A stretch of 64,000 nucleotides of DNA from Candidatus Scalindua sp. (GTDB taxonomy: Bacteria; Planctomycetota; Brocadiia; Brocadiales; Scalinduaceae): the NCBI GenBank assembly GCA_021777035.1, contig JAIQZR010000010.1:1-64000 (forward strand), read 5' to 3'. A model generated the notes under the pieces. The model was not told where the DNA came from. It saw only the letters and a program-made list of their open reading frames with translations, and searched no databases. Numbering within the stretch: position 1 is the stretch's first letter; every line of letters starts with the position of its first letter. Positions 44,571 through 53,860 of the stretch are shown one piece after another. The position numbers were made by a program, and so were the translations under genes.

Positions 44571-46031
44571 ATGAAAAAAAGAGTGTCAACAGCACTGTCT
44601 CTGCTTATGCTGCTTGTTTTGTATGTATGTACCAATGTCCTCGCAACTCAGGCCCCATCAACATGGAAAAGGGAAATGCTTATAGGTGACAACAGAGAGT
44701 ACTACTTCACATACTTAATAAAGAGAGATCATCCACCTAACTATTACTATTTCTCTGACTATATGTATCTGTGTAAATATACTATTAAAGACCAAGAATT
44801 AAAGGATGAAATATTGATTGCCTCTGTGTTTTATGAAAACGAGGCTGCACACGATAACTGGGTGCGCAGGGATACTGCCGAGCAGTCCATCAATCTTGGA
44901 GAGTATTTAGTAGAAAACAGGGTGAGCTACGCATTCCCTCTTGAATACACGAGTTATCATAAGTTGGGTATCGATAAAACCGGCATATTTATACAAGAGG
45001 GCGATGTTAAGACTATCATACTTAATGCAAAAGAAATTACAAAAAACATTCAGATGTCCTGGGATGCGCGCATTATAGCCGAGTATGTACCTGGTCGGTT
45101 AACCGAAAATGATGCGCTTTACTACGTAGTAGTTGAATCAGGAAGTGATTGTATAGATACCGATTTTTCACATAGAATTGTTGTTATAACAAAAGAGATG
45201 ATGAGAAATGCAAGATTACGAAGGGACAATTCTGCAAACCTACGAACGCTTATACCTGTCGATGGCAATCTGTATATTGAGAGCATTTATAATGTGGACT
45301 TAAACGGTGACGGCAAAGAAGAGGTTGTTATTTATAGTTATACAAATGAGACATCCGATAGCATCGACCAGCCAGACTGTTTTATAGACGTGATAGGAGA
45401 AGATGAGAACAATAACAGGCATAATATCCTTCACAAAGAACTTGGGTTATCAAACTATCTAATAGAGTTTGTTAAATTATGTGAAGAGGGGCATAAGCAG
45501 ATTCTTTTAACACAAACTCAGGGTTCTGGTGGGTATCTGGACTACATATTGATCGGATATGGAAGTAATAAACGGAAGCCGGAAATCCTCCTGTCTGAAT
45601 CAAGCCGGTTTAAAGGGGACATTACTATAAAAGATGGGATACTATTAATTAGTGATGGGGGAAGATTGAGCTCTTATAAATGGGACGGTACGGATTTCAT
45701 TCAAGGGCAGGTAGATTTAGAGCCATTGCTGGGAACTGGTTCAGCTATTGTCAATTATTGGACTAAAGACAGCAAGATTATGTCAGATGCCGTTGGGAAC
45801 ACAATAAAGATTAAGAAAGGCGTGACATTAAACATAATCAGAAATGTTGCTAGAGGTGATGACCTTGATTATTCGGTCCGTGTAATGCATAGCAGTATTG
45901 GTATACTTCAATCAGTTGCAGATTCTATTTTCCCCTCCTTTGTGGCAAAAAGGTCAGGGCAGACCACGGTCTCTATTGTATCCGGTTATGACTGGCAGAA
46001 CAGCCTGGAATTGAAGGTAATAGTGGAATGA
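44571..46031 (+). CDS. Exported protein with FG-GAP-like segment
   Basis: 486 residues. ATG 44571 gives a classical signal peptide (STALSLLMLLVLYVCTNVLA), with gggaga upstream; the frame is open 5 codons further at 44556. The middle contains VDLNGDGKEEVVIYSY, a calcium-loop motif of FG-GAP/VCBS repeats, and the end looks beta-rich and Ig-like (SGQTTVSIVSG). Function unknown. The stop codon overlaps the lysC start (ATGA), so the exported protein and aspartokinase are translationally coupled, an odd partnership probably reflecting transcription alone. Confidence 0.7.
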   Translation: MKKRVSTALSLLMLLVLYVCTNVLATQAPSTWKREMLIGDNREYYFTYLIKRDHPPNYYYFSDYMYLCKYTIKDQELKDEILIASVFYENEAAHDNWVRRDTAEQSINLGEYLVENRVSYAFPLEYTSYHKLGIDKTGIFIQEGDVKTIILNAKEITKNIQMSWDARIIAEYVPGRLTENDALYYVVVESGSDCIDTDFSHRIVVITKEMMRNARLRRDNSANLRTLIPVDGNLYIESIYNVDLNGDGKEEVVIYSYTNETSDSIDQPDCFIDVIGEDENNNRHNILHKELGLSNYLIEFVKLCEEGHKQILLTQTQGSGGYLDYILIGYGSNKRKPEILLSESSRFKGDITIKDGILLISDGGRLSSYKWDGTDFIQGQVDLEPLLGTGSAIVNYWTKDSKIMSDAVGNTIKIKKGVTLNIIRNVARGDDLDYSVRVMHSSIGILQSVADSIFPSFVAKRSGQTTVSIVSGYDWQNSLELKVIVE

Positions 46032-47425
46032 TTCTATCTGACAAGGATCAATCTAAGATAGATATTATAGTCTCTAAATTTGGTGGTTCGTCTTCAGCTA
46101 CAAGTCAAAAAATCAAACAGATAAAAGAAATTTTAAGGCTCGACGAACGGCGCAGAATTATAGTCCTTTCAGCCCCTGGCAGAACAGCGAACATTAGTAC
46201 TAAGACCACGGACATTCTTGTTGAAATTAGTACAAAAATATGTGAGGGCAATGATCCATCTGATGGAATTAAGAAGGTAAAGAAAAGATATTTAGAAATA
46301 TATGAACCCCTGGGATTAAGTGAAAAATCTATTATGGATGTGTGCTCAGTAATTGATAAGAGGATATGTGCAGATAAAAAGAATCGTGCAATGTTTCGTG
46401 ATGGAGTGGTCTCTTTGGGAGAAGAGCTCAATGCATATCTCTTTGCGGAGTATCTGAATACAGCAGGGATCATTTCACGTTATATTTCTCCTGAAAAAGT
46501 CGGTCTAATAGTAACCTCAGATTATGGAGATGCACAGCCGCTGCATGAAGCATATGAAAACATGAAGGAGCTTATAAAACTATGCCGGGATTCTATAATC
46601 GTATTCCCCGGGTTCTTTGGTACTACATCAACAGGCCAAATAGCCACTTTCTCAAGAGGAGGCTCCGATCTTACGGGAGCAATTTTGTCAGCATCAGTAG
46701 GTGCTGTAGAATATGAAAACTTCACAGATGTTGACGGAATATTTCCTGTAGCACCCCATATTGCAGAGGCTGAGAGAATACCTTGCCTTACATACAGAGA
46801 GCTTCGTGAGCTTGCTTACATGGGATTTCACGCTTTCCAGTCCGAGTCAATGATTCCGGTCATGAGGAGTAAGATTCCTATTCGTGTAAGAAATACTAAC
46901 AATATAGGTAATGAAGGTACGCTTGTGACATCAGAGCGAACTCCCACGCAGGATGTAGTTGGTATTGCAAGTCGTGGAGATTTCTTATGCATAAGTATTC
47001 AAAAGTTTCAGATGAATCGCGTGAAAGGATTTGGGAGAGAGCTGCTTTCAATTTTGTATGAGCATGGTATCTCATATGAGCATTGCCCGAGTTGTATTGA
47101 TTCCATTTCTTTGATCATTGGTCAGAATCAACTATCATCAAAAACTATCCTGACGAGTATAATTAACGATATCAAAGAAAAACTGGATCCGGATGAGATT
47201 AGGACTGAATTCAATATTTCATTGGTTGCAATGGTAGGTGAAGGACTTTTTCATAAAGTTGGTGCTCTTGCAAGGGCTACCAGAGCCCTTGCAGAATCAG
47301 GCATTAATATCAAAATGGTGAATCAGGGCAGTTCAGAGATTTCTGTGATATTTGGAATAGATTCAAGATTTGAAGAAGTAGCAGTCAAATCTCTATACAA
47401 AGAATTCTTCTATAATGATGAATAA
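46028..47425 (+). CDS. lysC: Aspartate kinase
   Basis: 465 residues. Phosphorylates aspartate, the first step to lysine, threonine, methionine and diaminopimelate. The amino-acid kinase core starts SKFGGSSSAT (usually KFGGTS), with VLSAPGR, GEELNAYL, FSRGGSDLTGA and the FTDVDGIF substrate loop, followed by two ACT domains from about residue 310 (feedback sites; the second begins MVGEGLFHKVG). Length fits monofunctional enzymes of the LysC type. It starts inside the stop codon of the preceding exported-protein gene, so there is no room for a lysine riboswitch directly before it. Confidence 0.93.
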   Translation: MILSDKDQSKIDIIVSKFGGSSSATSQKIKQIKEILRLDERRRIIVLSAPGRTANISTKTTDILVEISTKICEGNDPSDGIKKVKKRYLEIYEPLGLSEKSIMDVCSVIDKRICADKKNRAMFRDGVVSLGEELNAYLFAEYLNTAGIISRYISPEKVGLIVTSDYGDAQPLHEAYENMKELIKLCRDSIIVFPGFFGTTSTGQIATFSRGGSDLTGAILSASVGAVEYENFTDVDGIFPVAPHIAEAERIPCLTYRELRELAYMGFHAFQSESMIPVMRSKIPIRVRNTNNIGNEGTLVTSERTPTQDVVGIASRGDFLCISIQKFQMNRVKGFGRELLSILYEHGISYEHCPSCIDSISLIIGQNQLSSKTILTSIINDIKEKLDPDEIRTEFNISLVAMVGEGLFHKVGALARATRALAESGINIKMVNQGSSEISVIFGIDSRFEEVAVKSLYKEFFYNDE

Positions 47426-47436
47426 AGGTTCCTGTA

Positions 47437-47748
47437 ATGAGAAACACAAATCTTCATGATATAAAATACCCGACAATTGCCCCATCAATACTCTCGGCAG
47501 ATTTCTGTAACCTGGAGCAGGCGGTGGTACAGGCATCAGCAGGGGGAGCATAATACATACACGTCGATGTAATGGACGGACATTTTGTACCAAATATTTC
47601 TATCGGACAGCCAGTAGTGAAATCAATTCGAGGCAAAACTGATCTAATCCTGGATGTACACCTTATGATAGAAAATCCGGAATTGTATCTGGAAGACTTT
47701 GCTAATGCAGGAGCCATTAAGCAGATGTTATTGCCTTTACACAAATAG
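47437..47748 (+). pseudogene. rpe: Ribulose-phosphate 3-epimerase remnant
   Basis: The reading from ATG 47437 gives the family start (PTIAPSILSADFCNLEQAV), then a TAA in the GGADYIHVD motif where an Asp codon is expected, then [23 protein letters not shown] and [12 protein letters not shown]. After NAGA the frame shifts (ADVIAF is readable in another frame) and the C-terminal third is missing. Rpe interconverts ribulose- and xylulose-5-phosphate; a working copy must exist elsewhere if the pathway is used. It lies 11 bases after lysC. Confidence 0.85.
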
Positions 47749-47766
47749 GTCTTTAACCAATTACGT

Positions 47767-47937
47767 TTACAGCATTTTCTTAATCTCCAATTCTCCTTTG
47801 TGGATTATGTCTCCTATTATTACTCCTCCTCCTTTCTCTGCTTTTAATTGTTTGTACTTTTCTATAAACTCTTCCTGACTCAGCTTGTAACACACTGCTA
47901 CCAGTAGGTCCAGAAAAAAGAATATTTTTTTTGAAAA
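47767..47937 (-). pseudogene. C-terminal scrap of an unknown gene
   Basis: A 56-codon open frame without a start codon ends KLSQEEFIEKYKQLKAEKG, a glycine run, VIIGDIIHKGELEIKKML and a stop. The composition looks like real protein and differs from the other frames. I do not recognise the family. It sits convergent to the rpe remnant in a spacer between lysC and trpD, so it is probably debris. Confidence 0.35.
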
Positions 47938-48021
47938 CTAAATCCGTTTGACTATACATGGAAATTATCCACCGATTCACGATCCTTGACACTCTTAGAT
48001 TTTTCTGTAATAATCACAGTT

Positions 48022-49035
48022 ATGATAAAAGAGATGATTGGTATAATAGCAGAGGGTAATGACCTTTCCTTTGAAGAGAGTAAGGTAGCAATGAGGGAAA
48101 TAATGGAAGGTATCGCAACAGAGGTACAGATCGGTTCTTTTATTACCGCATTACGAATGAAGGGTGAAACGGTAGATGAAATTGCCGGTTGTGTAAGTGT
48201 TATGAGGGAGAAGGCAACTCATATCAATGTTGGCAGTAGTGTCGTTGTAGACACCTGTGGTACCGGTGGAGATTCAAAAAACACATTTAACATATCGACA
48301 TGCGCCGCATTTGTTGTCGCAGGTTCGGGACTCAAGGTCGCAAAACATGGTAATAAGGCTTCTTCGAGTCATTGCGGAAGCGCTGATGTGCTTAAGTTAT
48401 TAGGGGTCAATGTTGATGCCAATACAGAAGTTGTCGAAGAGTGCATTCAGACAGCGAATATAGGATTTCTTATGGCGCCGCTTTTACATAGTTCGATGAA
48501 ACATGCCGTGGGGCCAAGGCGCGAAATAGGAATAAAAACTATATTTAATATTTTAGGGCCATTAACAAATCCTGCAAGGGCAACAAGACAGGTTATAGGC
48601 GTATATGATGCTAAGTTAACTGATATAGTGGCAAAGGTACTGAAAAAGCTTAATACCGAACATGCATTTGTGGTATATGGCTATGATGGTATGGATGAAA
48701 TCACTACAACTGACAAAACAAAAGTGTGTGAATTAAAAGATGGAAATATTAAGAGTTATTTTATTACACACGATAGCGTCGGTATTCCAAAGGCTAAGAT
48801 TAATGATTTCATTGTAAAGACACCGGAGGAGAGCGCAAGTGCTATAAATGCAGTATTGGATGGGACAGCCGGTCCAAAACGAGATATTGTCCTGTTAAAC
48901 GCATCTGCTGCAATTGTTGCCGGAGGAGGTGCTGACAACTTGAGGGACGGAGTACAGATCGCGGCTGAATCAGTTGACTCAGGGAGAGCCAGGGACTCCT
49001 TAAGGAAGTTGATTGAACTGACACATGGCAGATGA
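48022..49035 (+). CDS. trpD: Anthranilate phosphoribosyltransferase
   Basis: 337 residues. Second committed step of tryptophan synthesis, joining anthranilate and PRPP. Motifs: VVDTCGTGGDSKNTFNIST (PRPP loop GTGGD), KHGNKASSSHCGSADVL, the FNILGPLTNPA segment and GYDGMDEITTT. The ATG at 48022 matches the family N-terminus (IKEMIGIIAEG); upstream codons to 47986 are extra. Stand-alone: no other trp gene or leader peptide is visible in the window. Confidence 0.95.
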   Translation: MIKEMIGIIAEGNDLSFEESKVAMREIMEGIATEVQIGSFITALRMKGETVDEIAGCVSVMREKATHINVGSSVVVDTCGTGGDSKNTFNISTCAAFVVAGSGLKVAKHGNKASSSHCGSADVLKLLGVNVDANTEVVEECIQTANIGFLMAPLLHSSMKHAVGPRREIGIKTIFNILGPLTNPARATRQVIGVYDAKLTDIVAKVLKKLNTEHAFVVYGYDGMDEITTTDKTKVCELKDGNIKSYFITHDSVGIPKAKINDFIVKTPEESASAINAVLDGTAGPKRDIVLLNASAAIVAGGGADNLRDGVQIAAESVDSGRARDSLRKLIELTHGR

Positions 49036-49134
49036 GACACAACTGATTTATTTTAATGCATAGGAAATTCTAATTTAATATTTTGTAGTAACAGATGGAG
49101 AATAGAAGCTGTGCATTCAGAATACCAAAATGGT

Positions 49135-49962
49135 TTAACAGCTTCTCCAGTCACCATACTCTTTGAGTGAAACCCTTAACCCACTCTTAAGGAGTGAGTA
49201 TTTTCCGAAATCATCCATATTGCTGAGGGCTTGTAGATCGAAAACAGGCCCATCTTTACAAACCATTTGTCCGTTGCAGACACATTGACCGCAGATTCCT
49301 ATACCGCACTTCATGTATCTTTCCAGTGACGCTTCAAATTGTATACTATGCTTTCTGCAGAATTCAAATACTTTGGCCATCATAATTTCCGGTCCGCATG
49401 TATAGATGATATCGTATTTGTGTTTATTATGAAGTGCCTCCAGGGCGTCTGTCGGGTACCCTTTAATGCCTTCGCTTCCATCGTCTGTAAAGAGTGTAAT
49501 ATCCTTGTAACGGTTTTTGAAAAACAGTGAGGTGCCGGTGGACGCCCCCATGAGTACTGTAGGATTGTTGTCACTTAGCCTTTCAATAAGAACAGTCACA
49601 GACGCCATTCCGCAGCCTCCTCCTATCACACAAACGCTTCCATTTCCGTTCTTAATATTATCAGGAATACTATATCCGTGACCAAATGGACCTCTAATGC
49701 CAAGCTGCTCTCCCGGTTCCATTTTGTGGAGGAGTTTTGTGTATTTGCCTCTTTCAAGAACCGTGATACCAAAGAAATCATCATTCAGGTACGACACCGC
49801 AAAAGGTTTTTCATCAAAACCAGGTAGCCAGACCATAATAAATTGTCCGGGGGTGTAATCAAGCTTATGCTTGAACAGAAAGGATTTTGTCCCAACAGAC
49901 TCATCAATGACCTTGTCGATCTTCATCATTACCGGTTGATCAAATGAAGAAAATTTATTCAT
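49135..49962 (-). CDS. pyrK: Dihydroorotate dehydrogenase electron-transfer subunit
   Basis: 275 residues. Carries electrons from PyrD to NAD via FAD and a 2Fe-2S cluster. The FAD domain has RGPFGHGYSIP, the NAD domain VIGGGCGMASV, and the cluster ligands are in KCGIGICGQCVC with a later C in MVCKDGP. Eight bases overlap with pyrD, which is upstream on the same strand, as in class 1B two-subunit enzymes. Confidence 0.93.
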   Translation of the reverse strand: MNKFSSFDQPVMMKIDKVIDESVGTKSFLFKHKLDYTPGQFIMVWLPGFDEKPFAVSYLNDDFFGITVLERGKYTKLLHKMEPGEQLGIRGPFGHGYSIPDNIKNGNGSVCVIGGGCGMASVTVLIERLSDNNPTVLMGASTGTSLFFKNRYKDITLFTDDGSEGIKGYPTDALEALHNKHKYDIIYTCGPEIMMAKVFEFCRKHSIQFEASLERYMKCGIGICGQCVCNGQMVCKDGPVFDLQALSNMDDFGKYSLLKSGLRVSLKEYGDWRSC

Positions 49963-50875
49963 GGGCTATTCCTATCATTTCATGTATGGAATTGTAGTTG
50001 TTTTCAGACATCCATGTTTCCATTTCCCGGCATATTTTACTGAAGACATCTATTCCCCGTTCGTATATTCCTGTACCAACACCAATAGCGGTTGCACCGG
50101 CCATGATCATTTCAATGGCATGACGACCTGTCGAGATCCCTCCCGTGCCGATAATAGGGATTTTGACAGATTCATATACATCATATACACATCGTGTTGC
50201 AACAGGCCTCAGGGCCTGGCCTGAAACACCTCCAACTTTAAATGAGAGTACTGGTTTACGTGCTTCAATGTTTATTATCATACCAGGGCCTAGCGTATTT
50301 ACAGCTGTTATAGCATCTGCACCAGCGTTCTCGGCTGCTTTAGCTAAGTTTCCTATTTCCGGTATGTTAGGTGATAGCTTGACAAATATAGGAAGCTTGC
50401 TGGCTTTTCTGACAGCAGAAACAATCTTTTCTGTGCTTTCGGGTGTTCCCTGGCCGGCCAATAGTCCGAATCCAGGTGTATGGGGGCACGAAAGTGGGAG
50501 TTCAATAGCCGAAAATTCATTAGTTGATAGTTTGTCCACAACTCTCACGAAGTCGTCCGGTCTTGTGCCGATAATGCTCGCAATTACCGGTATTGGTATT
50601 TCATTCAAGTTTGAAAATTCCCTGGCTGTCTCTTCTGCACCGGGGTTTGAGTATCCGACAGCATTTAACATGCCTCCTTCAAATGGGATGACAGTCGGGT
50701 TTTTGTGTCCTTCTCTTGCTTCAAAGCTAACTGACTTAATGGTAGCGGCCCCAACTCCATTGTCTGCAACCCGTTTTAGCAGGGATTTGGATGTTCCGAG
50801 AAATCCTGATGGTAGAACAGTTGGGTTTGACATTTTAATACCGCACAGGTCAGTATTTAGGTTTGGTGTAGTCAT
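49955..50875 (-). CDS. pyrD: Dihydroorotate dehydrogenase, class 1B catalytic subunit
   Basis: 306 residues, a TIM barrel. Oxidises dihydroorotate to orotate in pyrimidine synthesis. Motifs: LPSGFLGTS near the N-terminus, the catalytic-cysteine loop LSCPHTPGFG, FVKLSPNI, VSGQALRP and IGTGGISTGRHA for FMN phosphate binding. The Cys in place of Ser marks class 1B, which uses PyrK for NAD, and pyrK overlaps downstream. Confidence 0.94.
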   Translation of the reverse strand: MTTPNLNTDLCGIKMSNPTVLPSGFLGTSKSLLKRVADNGVGAATIKSVSFEAREGHKNPTVIPFEGGMLNAVGYSNPGAEETAREFSNLNEIPIPVIASIIGTRPDDFVRVVDKLSTNEFSAIELPLSCPHTPGFGLLAGQGTPESTEKIVSAVRKASKLPIFVKLSPNIPEIGNLAKAAENAGADAITAVNTLGPGMIINIEARKPVLSFKVGGVSGQALRPVATRCVYDVYESVKIPIIGTGGISTGRHAIEMIMAGATAIGVGTGIYERGIDVFSKICREMETWMSENNYNSIHEMIGIAHE

Positions 50876-51029
50876 TTTTTTAGACAGGATTTACAGAATA
50901 AGTTAGAAGTAGCAGAAAACCTTATAGCCAAGGACAAAGGAGTATACCAAAAGGTAAGAATTTGTTGAAGGTATATTTTGAATGTTCTTAAATATTGACT
51001 TTTAATGAGAAATATGTATTTATATTCAT

Positions 51030-51746
51030 ATGATCACATTTCTAGGATATCTGTTACTTATATTTGTAATATCGGCTATTGGTGGCCTGTTTCCTCTGGT
51101 TAGAGGCTGGTCCAAGAACAATATCAGACTGATAGTAAGTTTTGGTGTGGGAGTATTGTTCGGTAGTTGCTTTTTTTTTATGCTACCGGAAATTACACAA
51201 CCTCTCGGCAGCAGTGTCGGCATACCAATATTGATCGGCTTTTTTATTATTTATATACTCGAAAAGTTTGTAATGGTACACTCCTGTGAAGAGGACGTAT
51301 GTGATGTCCACTCAATAGGACTCTCCGCATTTTTAGGTATTTCATTTCATAGTTTAATAGAAGGCATGTCAATGGGTGCCGGATTTCTTATGAAGGATAT
51401 TGGTATAATAATATTTCTGGCAATTATCGTTCACAAATTTCCTTCCGCTCTGTCTCTTACTGGTATTCTTCTGCATGGGGGATACAAAAAAGCAGGTATT
51501 ATAAAACTGGTTTTAATCTTTTCATTGACCACTCCTATAGGCGCTCTCATATCTTTTTTTATTTTCAAAAACCTGCATGAGAACGTTCTTGCCTGGGCAA
51601 TTGGTATATCTTCCGGTACTTTTTTATATATTGCCAGCAGCGATCTTTTGCCATTTGTTCATCAGCACCATCCTCGGAAATTCTATAATCTATTTAGCCT
51701 GGCATTAGGCTTGTCTTTAATGTGGCTTGGGAAATATTTTATTTAG
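51030..51746 (+). CDS. ZIP-family metal transporter
   Basis: 238 residues with about eight transmembrane helices. Helix 4 has HSLIEGMSMG and helix 5 has HKFPSALSL, the paired His-containing metal-site motifs of ZIP proteins (helix 5 has HKFPS where many have HEIPE). Moves Zn, Fe or Mn, usually inward; the substrate cannot be read from the sequence. It ends 25 bases before the start of a metal-efflux-type permease gene, an import/export or co-regulated pair. Confidence 0.88.
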   Translation: MITFLGYLLLIFVISAIGGLFPLVRGWSKNNIRLIVSFGVGVLFGSCFFFMLPEITQPLGSSVGIPILIGFFIIYILEKFVMVHSCEEDVCDVHSIGLSAFLGISFHSLIEGMSMGAGFLMKDIGIIIFLAIIVHKFPSALSLTGILLHGGYKKAGIIKLVLIFSLTTPIGALISFFIFKNLHENVLAWAIGISSGTFLYIASSDLLPFVHQHHPRKFYNLFSLALGLSLMWLGKYFI

Positions 51747-51771
51747 TTACTTTTCTATTAAATATACCAGC

Positions 51772-52884
51772 ATGGAATTAATTAAATTGTTTTTTTGTGG
51801 TATTTGGGAGATATTTCAGCTCCTGGCACCATTCATGTTAATAGGGTTGCTGTTGGCAGGGATGCTTCATGTTTTTATTCCGCGATATATGATCCAGCGT
51901 CTTATGGGTGGAAAAGGATTGTTAAGTGTCATCACATCTGCGGCTATTGGTATTCCACTTCCTATATGTAGCTGTGCTGTAGTTCCTGTCTCTATTGAAC
52001 TTCGTCGTAAAGGCGCCAGCAAGCCATCAATAATGTCATTTCTGATTACTACTCCTGAGTCCGGAACTGATTCGATTCTGATTACATGGGGGCTATTGGG
52101 GCCGTTTATGGCAATTGCCCGGCCAATAGCCAGTTTCTTTTCTGCACTGTTGGCAGGCCTTTTTGCTATTGGCCTGCTCAAGGATAGTGATAAAAATGAT
52201 GTTGGAGAAAAAGAAGATTCTGGTTGTCACGACCATGGAGAGGAGTGTTTTGGTGATGAGCGTTGTGTGGGAATAGTTCAGAGTTTTAAACGGATATGGA
52301 GTTATGCCTTTAAAAAAATGGCAGATGAAATTGTTTTTTCATTGTTAGTTGGACTATTGGTAGCGGGCTTGATCATTGTTGCTTTCCCTGATAATCTTGC
52401 AATGTATGGACTATCAAAAGGTATACTACCCATGTTGATTATGCTGGCAGCAAGTGTTCCTCTTTATATGTGTGCATCTGCCAGTACACCTCTTGCAGCG
52501 GCTCTCATAGTTAAGGGAATTAGTCCAGGTGCAGCTATGGTTTTTCTTTTAGCAGGCCCGGCGACTAATGTTACCACTATTGTCATGTTGACCAGGCAAT
52601 TTGGCGGTAGGTTTGTCAGGATTTATCTGTCATGCATTGTAACAGGATCTCTCATATCCGGTTATGTTTTCGACTATCTGTTGGTTCTTTCCGGAATACA
52701 GATTGTACCGACTATGAGCATGGATAGTCATTCAATCATTGGTACTTTCCAGTGGGTTTCTGCGCTACTACTTATTGCTCTCATGCTCTGGCGTTTTTGG
52801 AATGGCGCTGCCAGGACGGGTTTAAAAGATTTGTATAATAATACCTTTGTGTTGTTTAGAAGAAAACGTGTTTCCAAAACATAA
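51772..52884 (+). CDS. SO_0444-type permease (Cu/Zn efflux family)
   Basis: 370 residues with two sets of four helices. PICSCAVVPVSIELRRKGA carries the CxC motif, followed by FLITTPESGTDSI; the second half repeats a related pattern (MCASASTPLAAALIVKG, LAGPATN). The cytoplasmic loop has a His/Cys cluster (CHDHGEEC) suited to metal binding. The ATG 51772 fits the family start (ELIKLFFCGIWEIF); the open frame begins 15 codons earlier at a TTG inside the ZIP gene end. Likely metal or metalloid export. Confidence 0.85.
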   Translation: MELIKLFFCGIWEIFQLLAPFMLIGLLLAGMLHVFIPRYMIQRLMGGKGLLSVITSAAIGIPLPICSCAVVPVSIELRRKGASKPSIMSFLITTPESGTDSILITWGLLGPFMAIARPIASFFSALLAGLFAIGLLKDSDKNDVGEKEDSGCHDHGEECFGDERCVGIVQSFKRIWSYAFKKMADEIVFSLLVGLLVAGLIIVAFPDNLAMYGLSKGILPMLIMLAASVPLYMCASASTPLAAALIVKGISPGAAMVFLLAGPATNVTTIVMLTRQFGGRFVRIYLSCIVTGSLISGYVFDYLLVLSGIQIVPTMSMDSHSIIGTFQWVSALLLIALMLWRFWNGAARTGLKDLYNNTFVLFRRKRVSKT

Positions 52885-52904
52885 AATGACTGACAAAGGA
52901 GAAG

Positions 52905-53024
52905 TCAGGAGGGGTGAAATTGGGTTTTAATCCAGATGTCAGTGGTTTTTTTACCGCAGGAAGAACAGGATTTTGATTTGCATGAGTGAGGTATTTTCTT
53001 TTTGGCCTTTCTGTTGGAATCCAT
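52905..53024 (-). mobile_element. IS91-type transposase remnant
   Basis: A 39-codon frame reads KKIPHSCKSKSCSSCGKKT, matching the zinc-binding N-terminal motif (HSCKxRxCSSCGKK) of IS91/IS801-like rolling-circle transposases, then ends after WIKTQFHPS. The catalytic Y1/Y2 region is absent. This is a dead fragment, but it marks past mobile-element activity at the boundary. Confidence 0.65.
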
Positions 53025-53562
53025 TGCTTTCTTAAATATTTTTTTTCATAAACGATCCTGTTATAGGTTTCTGAAATTGCGTCCAGGTGCACATTTATAT
53101 TTGTAATGTTTATCTGTAAAATTAAATCTAAATGTTAAGAATATTTTATAAATACAAGTAGTACCAATATGATAATGTCCTTTGATGTCATAATGCTCTC
53201 CTGAAAATACAGGTATTATAGCTACCTTTCTATAGGACATTTCTAAATTGGCTCGACATTTTTTTATTAATTGATTGACTACGGCTACTCAATGTGGTAA
53301 TTACCTAAAATTAGTGTGGCAGTATAGCCGCTAAAGAGTATGCTTCACGATTAAAATGCAGGCTGCTTTTTATATGGCGTTGGAGAGCTATAAGATTATA
53401 ACTTTAACTTTCTTAAAAACTAAACTGTTAATATGGTCTTACATTAAAAAAAGAGATAGTACCAGATAGCGTAAAAAACGTAATATTTGAACCAGGATGG
53501 TACATATTAAATAATAATGAAAATTATTAGAACCTACATGAAAGTAGACATACGAAAACATA

Positions 53563-53620
53563 GCCTTACTGGCGGAAATATCATATAAAATGTTTCCACC
53601 GGTAAGGCTTTTTTTATTTT
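53563..53620 (+). terminator. Strong rho-independent terminator, orphan
   Basis: A 16-bp stem (53563-53578 with 53593-53608, two wobble pairs), a 14-nt loop, then seven T and TATTTT. It faces plus-strand transcription, but no gene ends nearby: the closest upstream plus-strand gene stops 680 bases earlier. It may end a small RNA, attenuate transcription into the 1315-residue gene, or be left from a lost gene. Confidence 0.65.
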
Positions 53621-53860
53621 GTAGAGTGAGTAGTTTTCTTAACGAGAAGCCTTTCGAAAAAGAGTTTTGAACCTTTCGTTGTTAAGAACTATGCAGTTGA
53701 ACGATGCCATACTGGCTCTTCATACTTCTTTCAGTCCAATACCGTGCGTATAGTACTGATTTTAGACAGATATAAGTTTTGGTGTCGATTCAATCTGAAT
53801 TCTGTAAATGGTATCAGTACTAATACAATAACTTTCTAGCAAAATCTATGGGAGAAACTA

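Larger units (their letters stand above)
52885..53860. other. Long intergenic region with mobile-element scrap
   Basis: Nearly 1 kb without an intact gene at the switch from housekeeping genes to the large toxin-like genes. Its left end holds a fragment of an IS91-type transposase (minus strand), and near 53563 a strong hairpin with a T-run. The remaining AT-rich sequence shows no frame I can support. Confidence 0.55.

Noticed and set aside
45900-46030. Lysine riboswitch before lysC
   Set aside because: lysC starts inside the stop codon of the preceding gene; no leader is available and no riboswitch-like structure was seen.
47780-47992. 70-codon minus-strand frame between lysC and trpD
   Set aside because: A different frame of the same strand (ending 47767) has better protein character; this one is Arg-rich out-of-frame reading.
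47760-48021. trp leader or attenuator before trpD
   Set aside because: No Trp-rich short peptide and no terminator hairpin; the stretch holds debris of another gene on the opposite strand.
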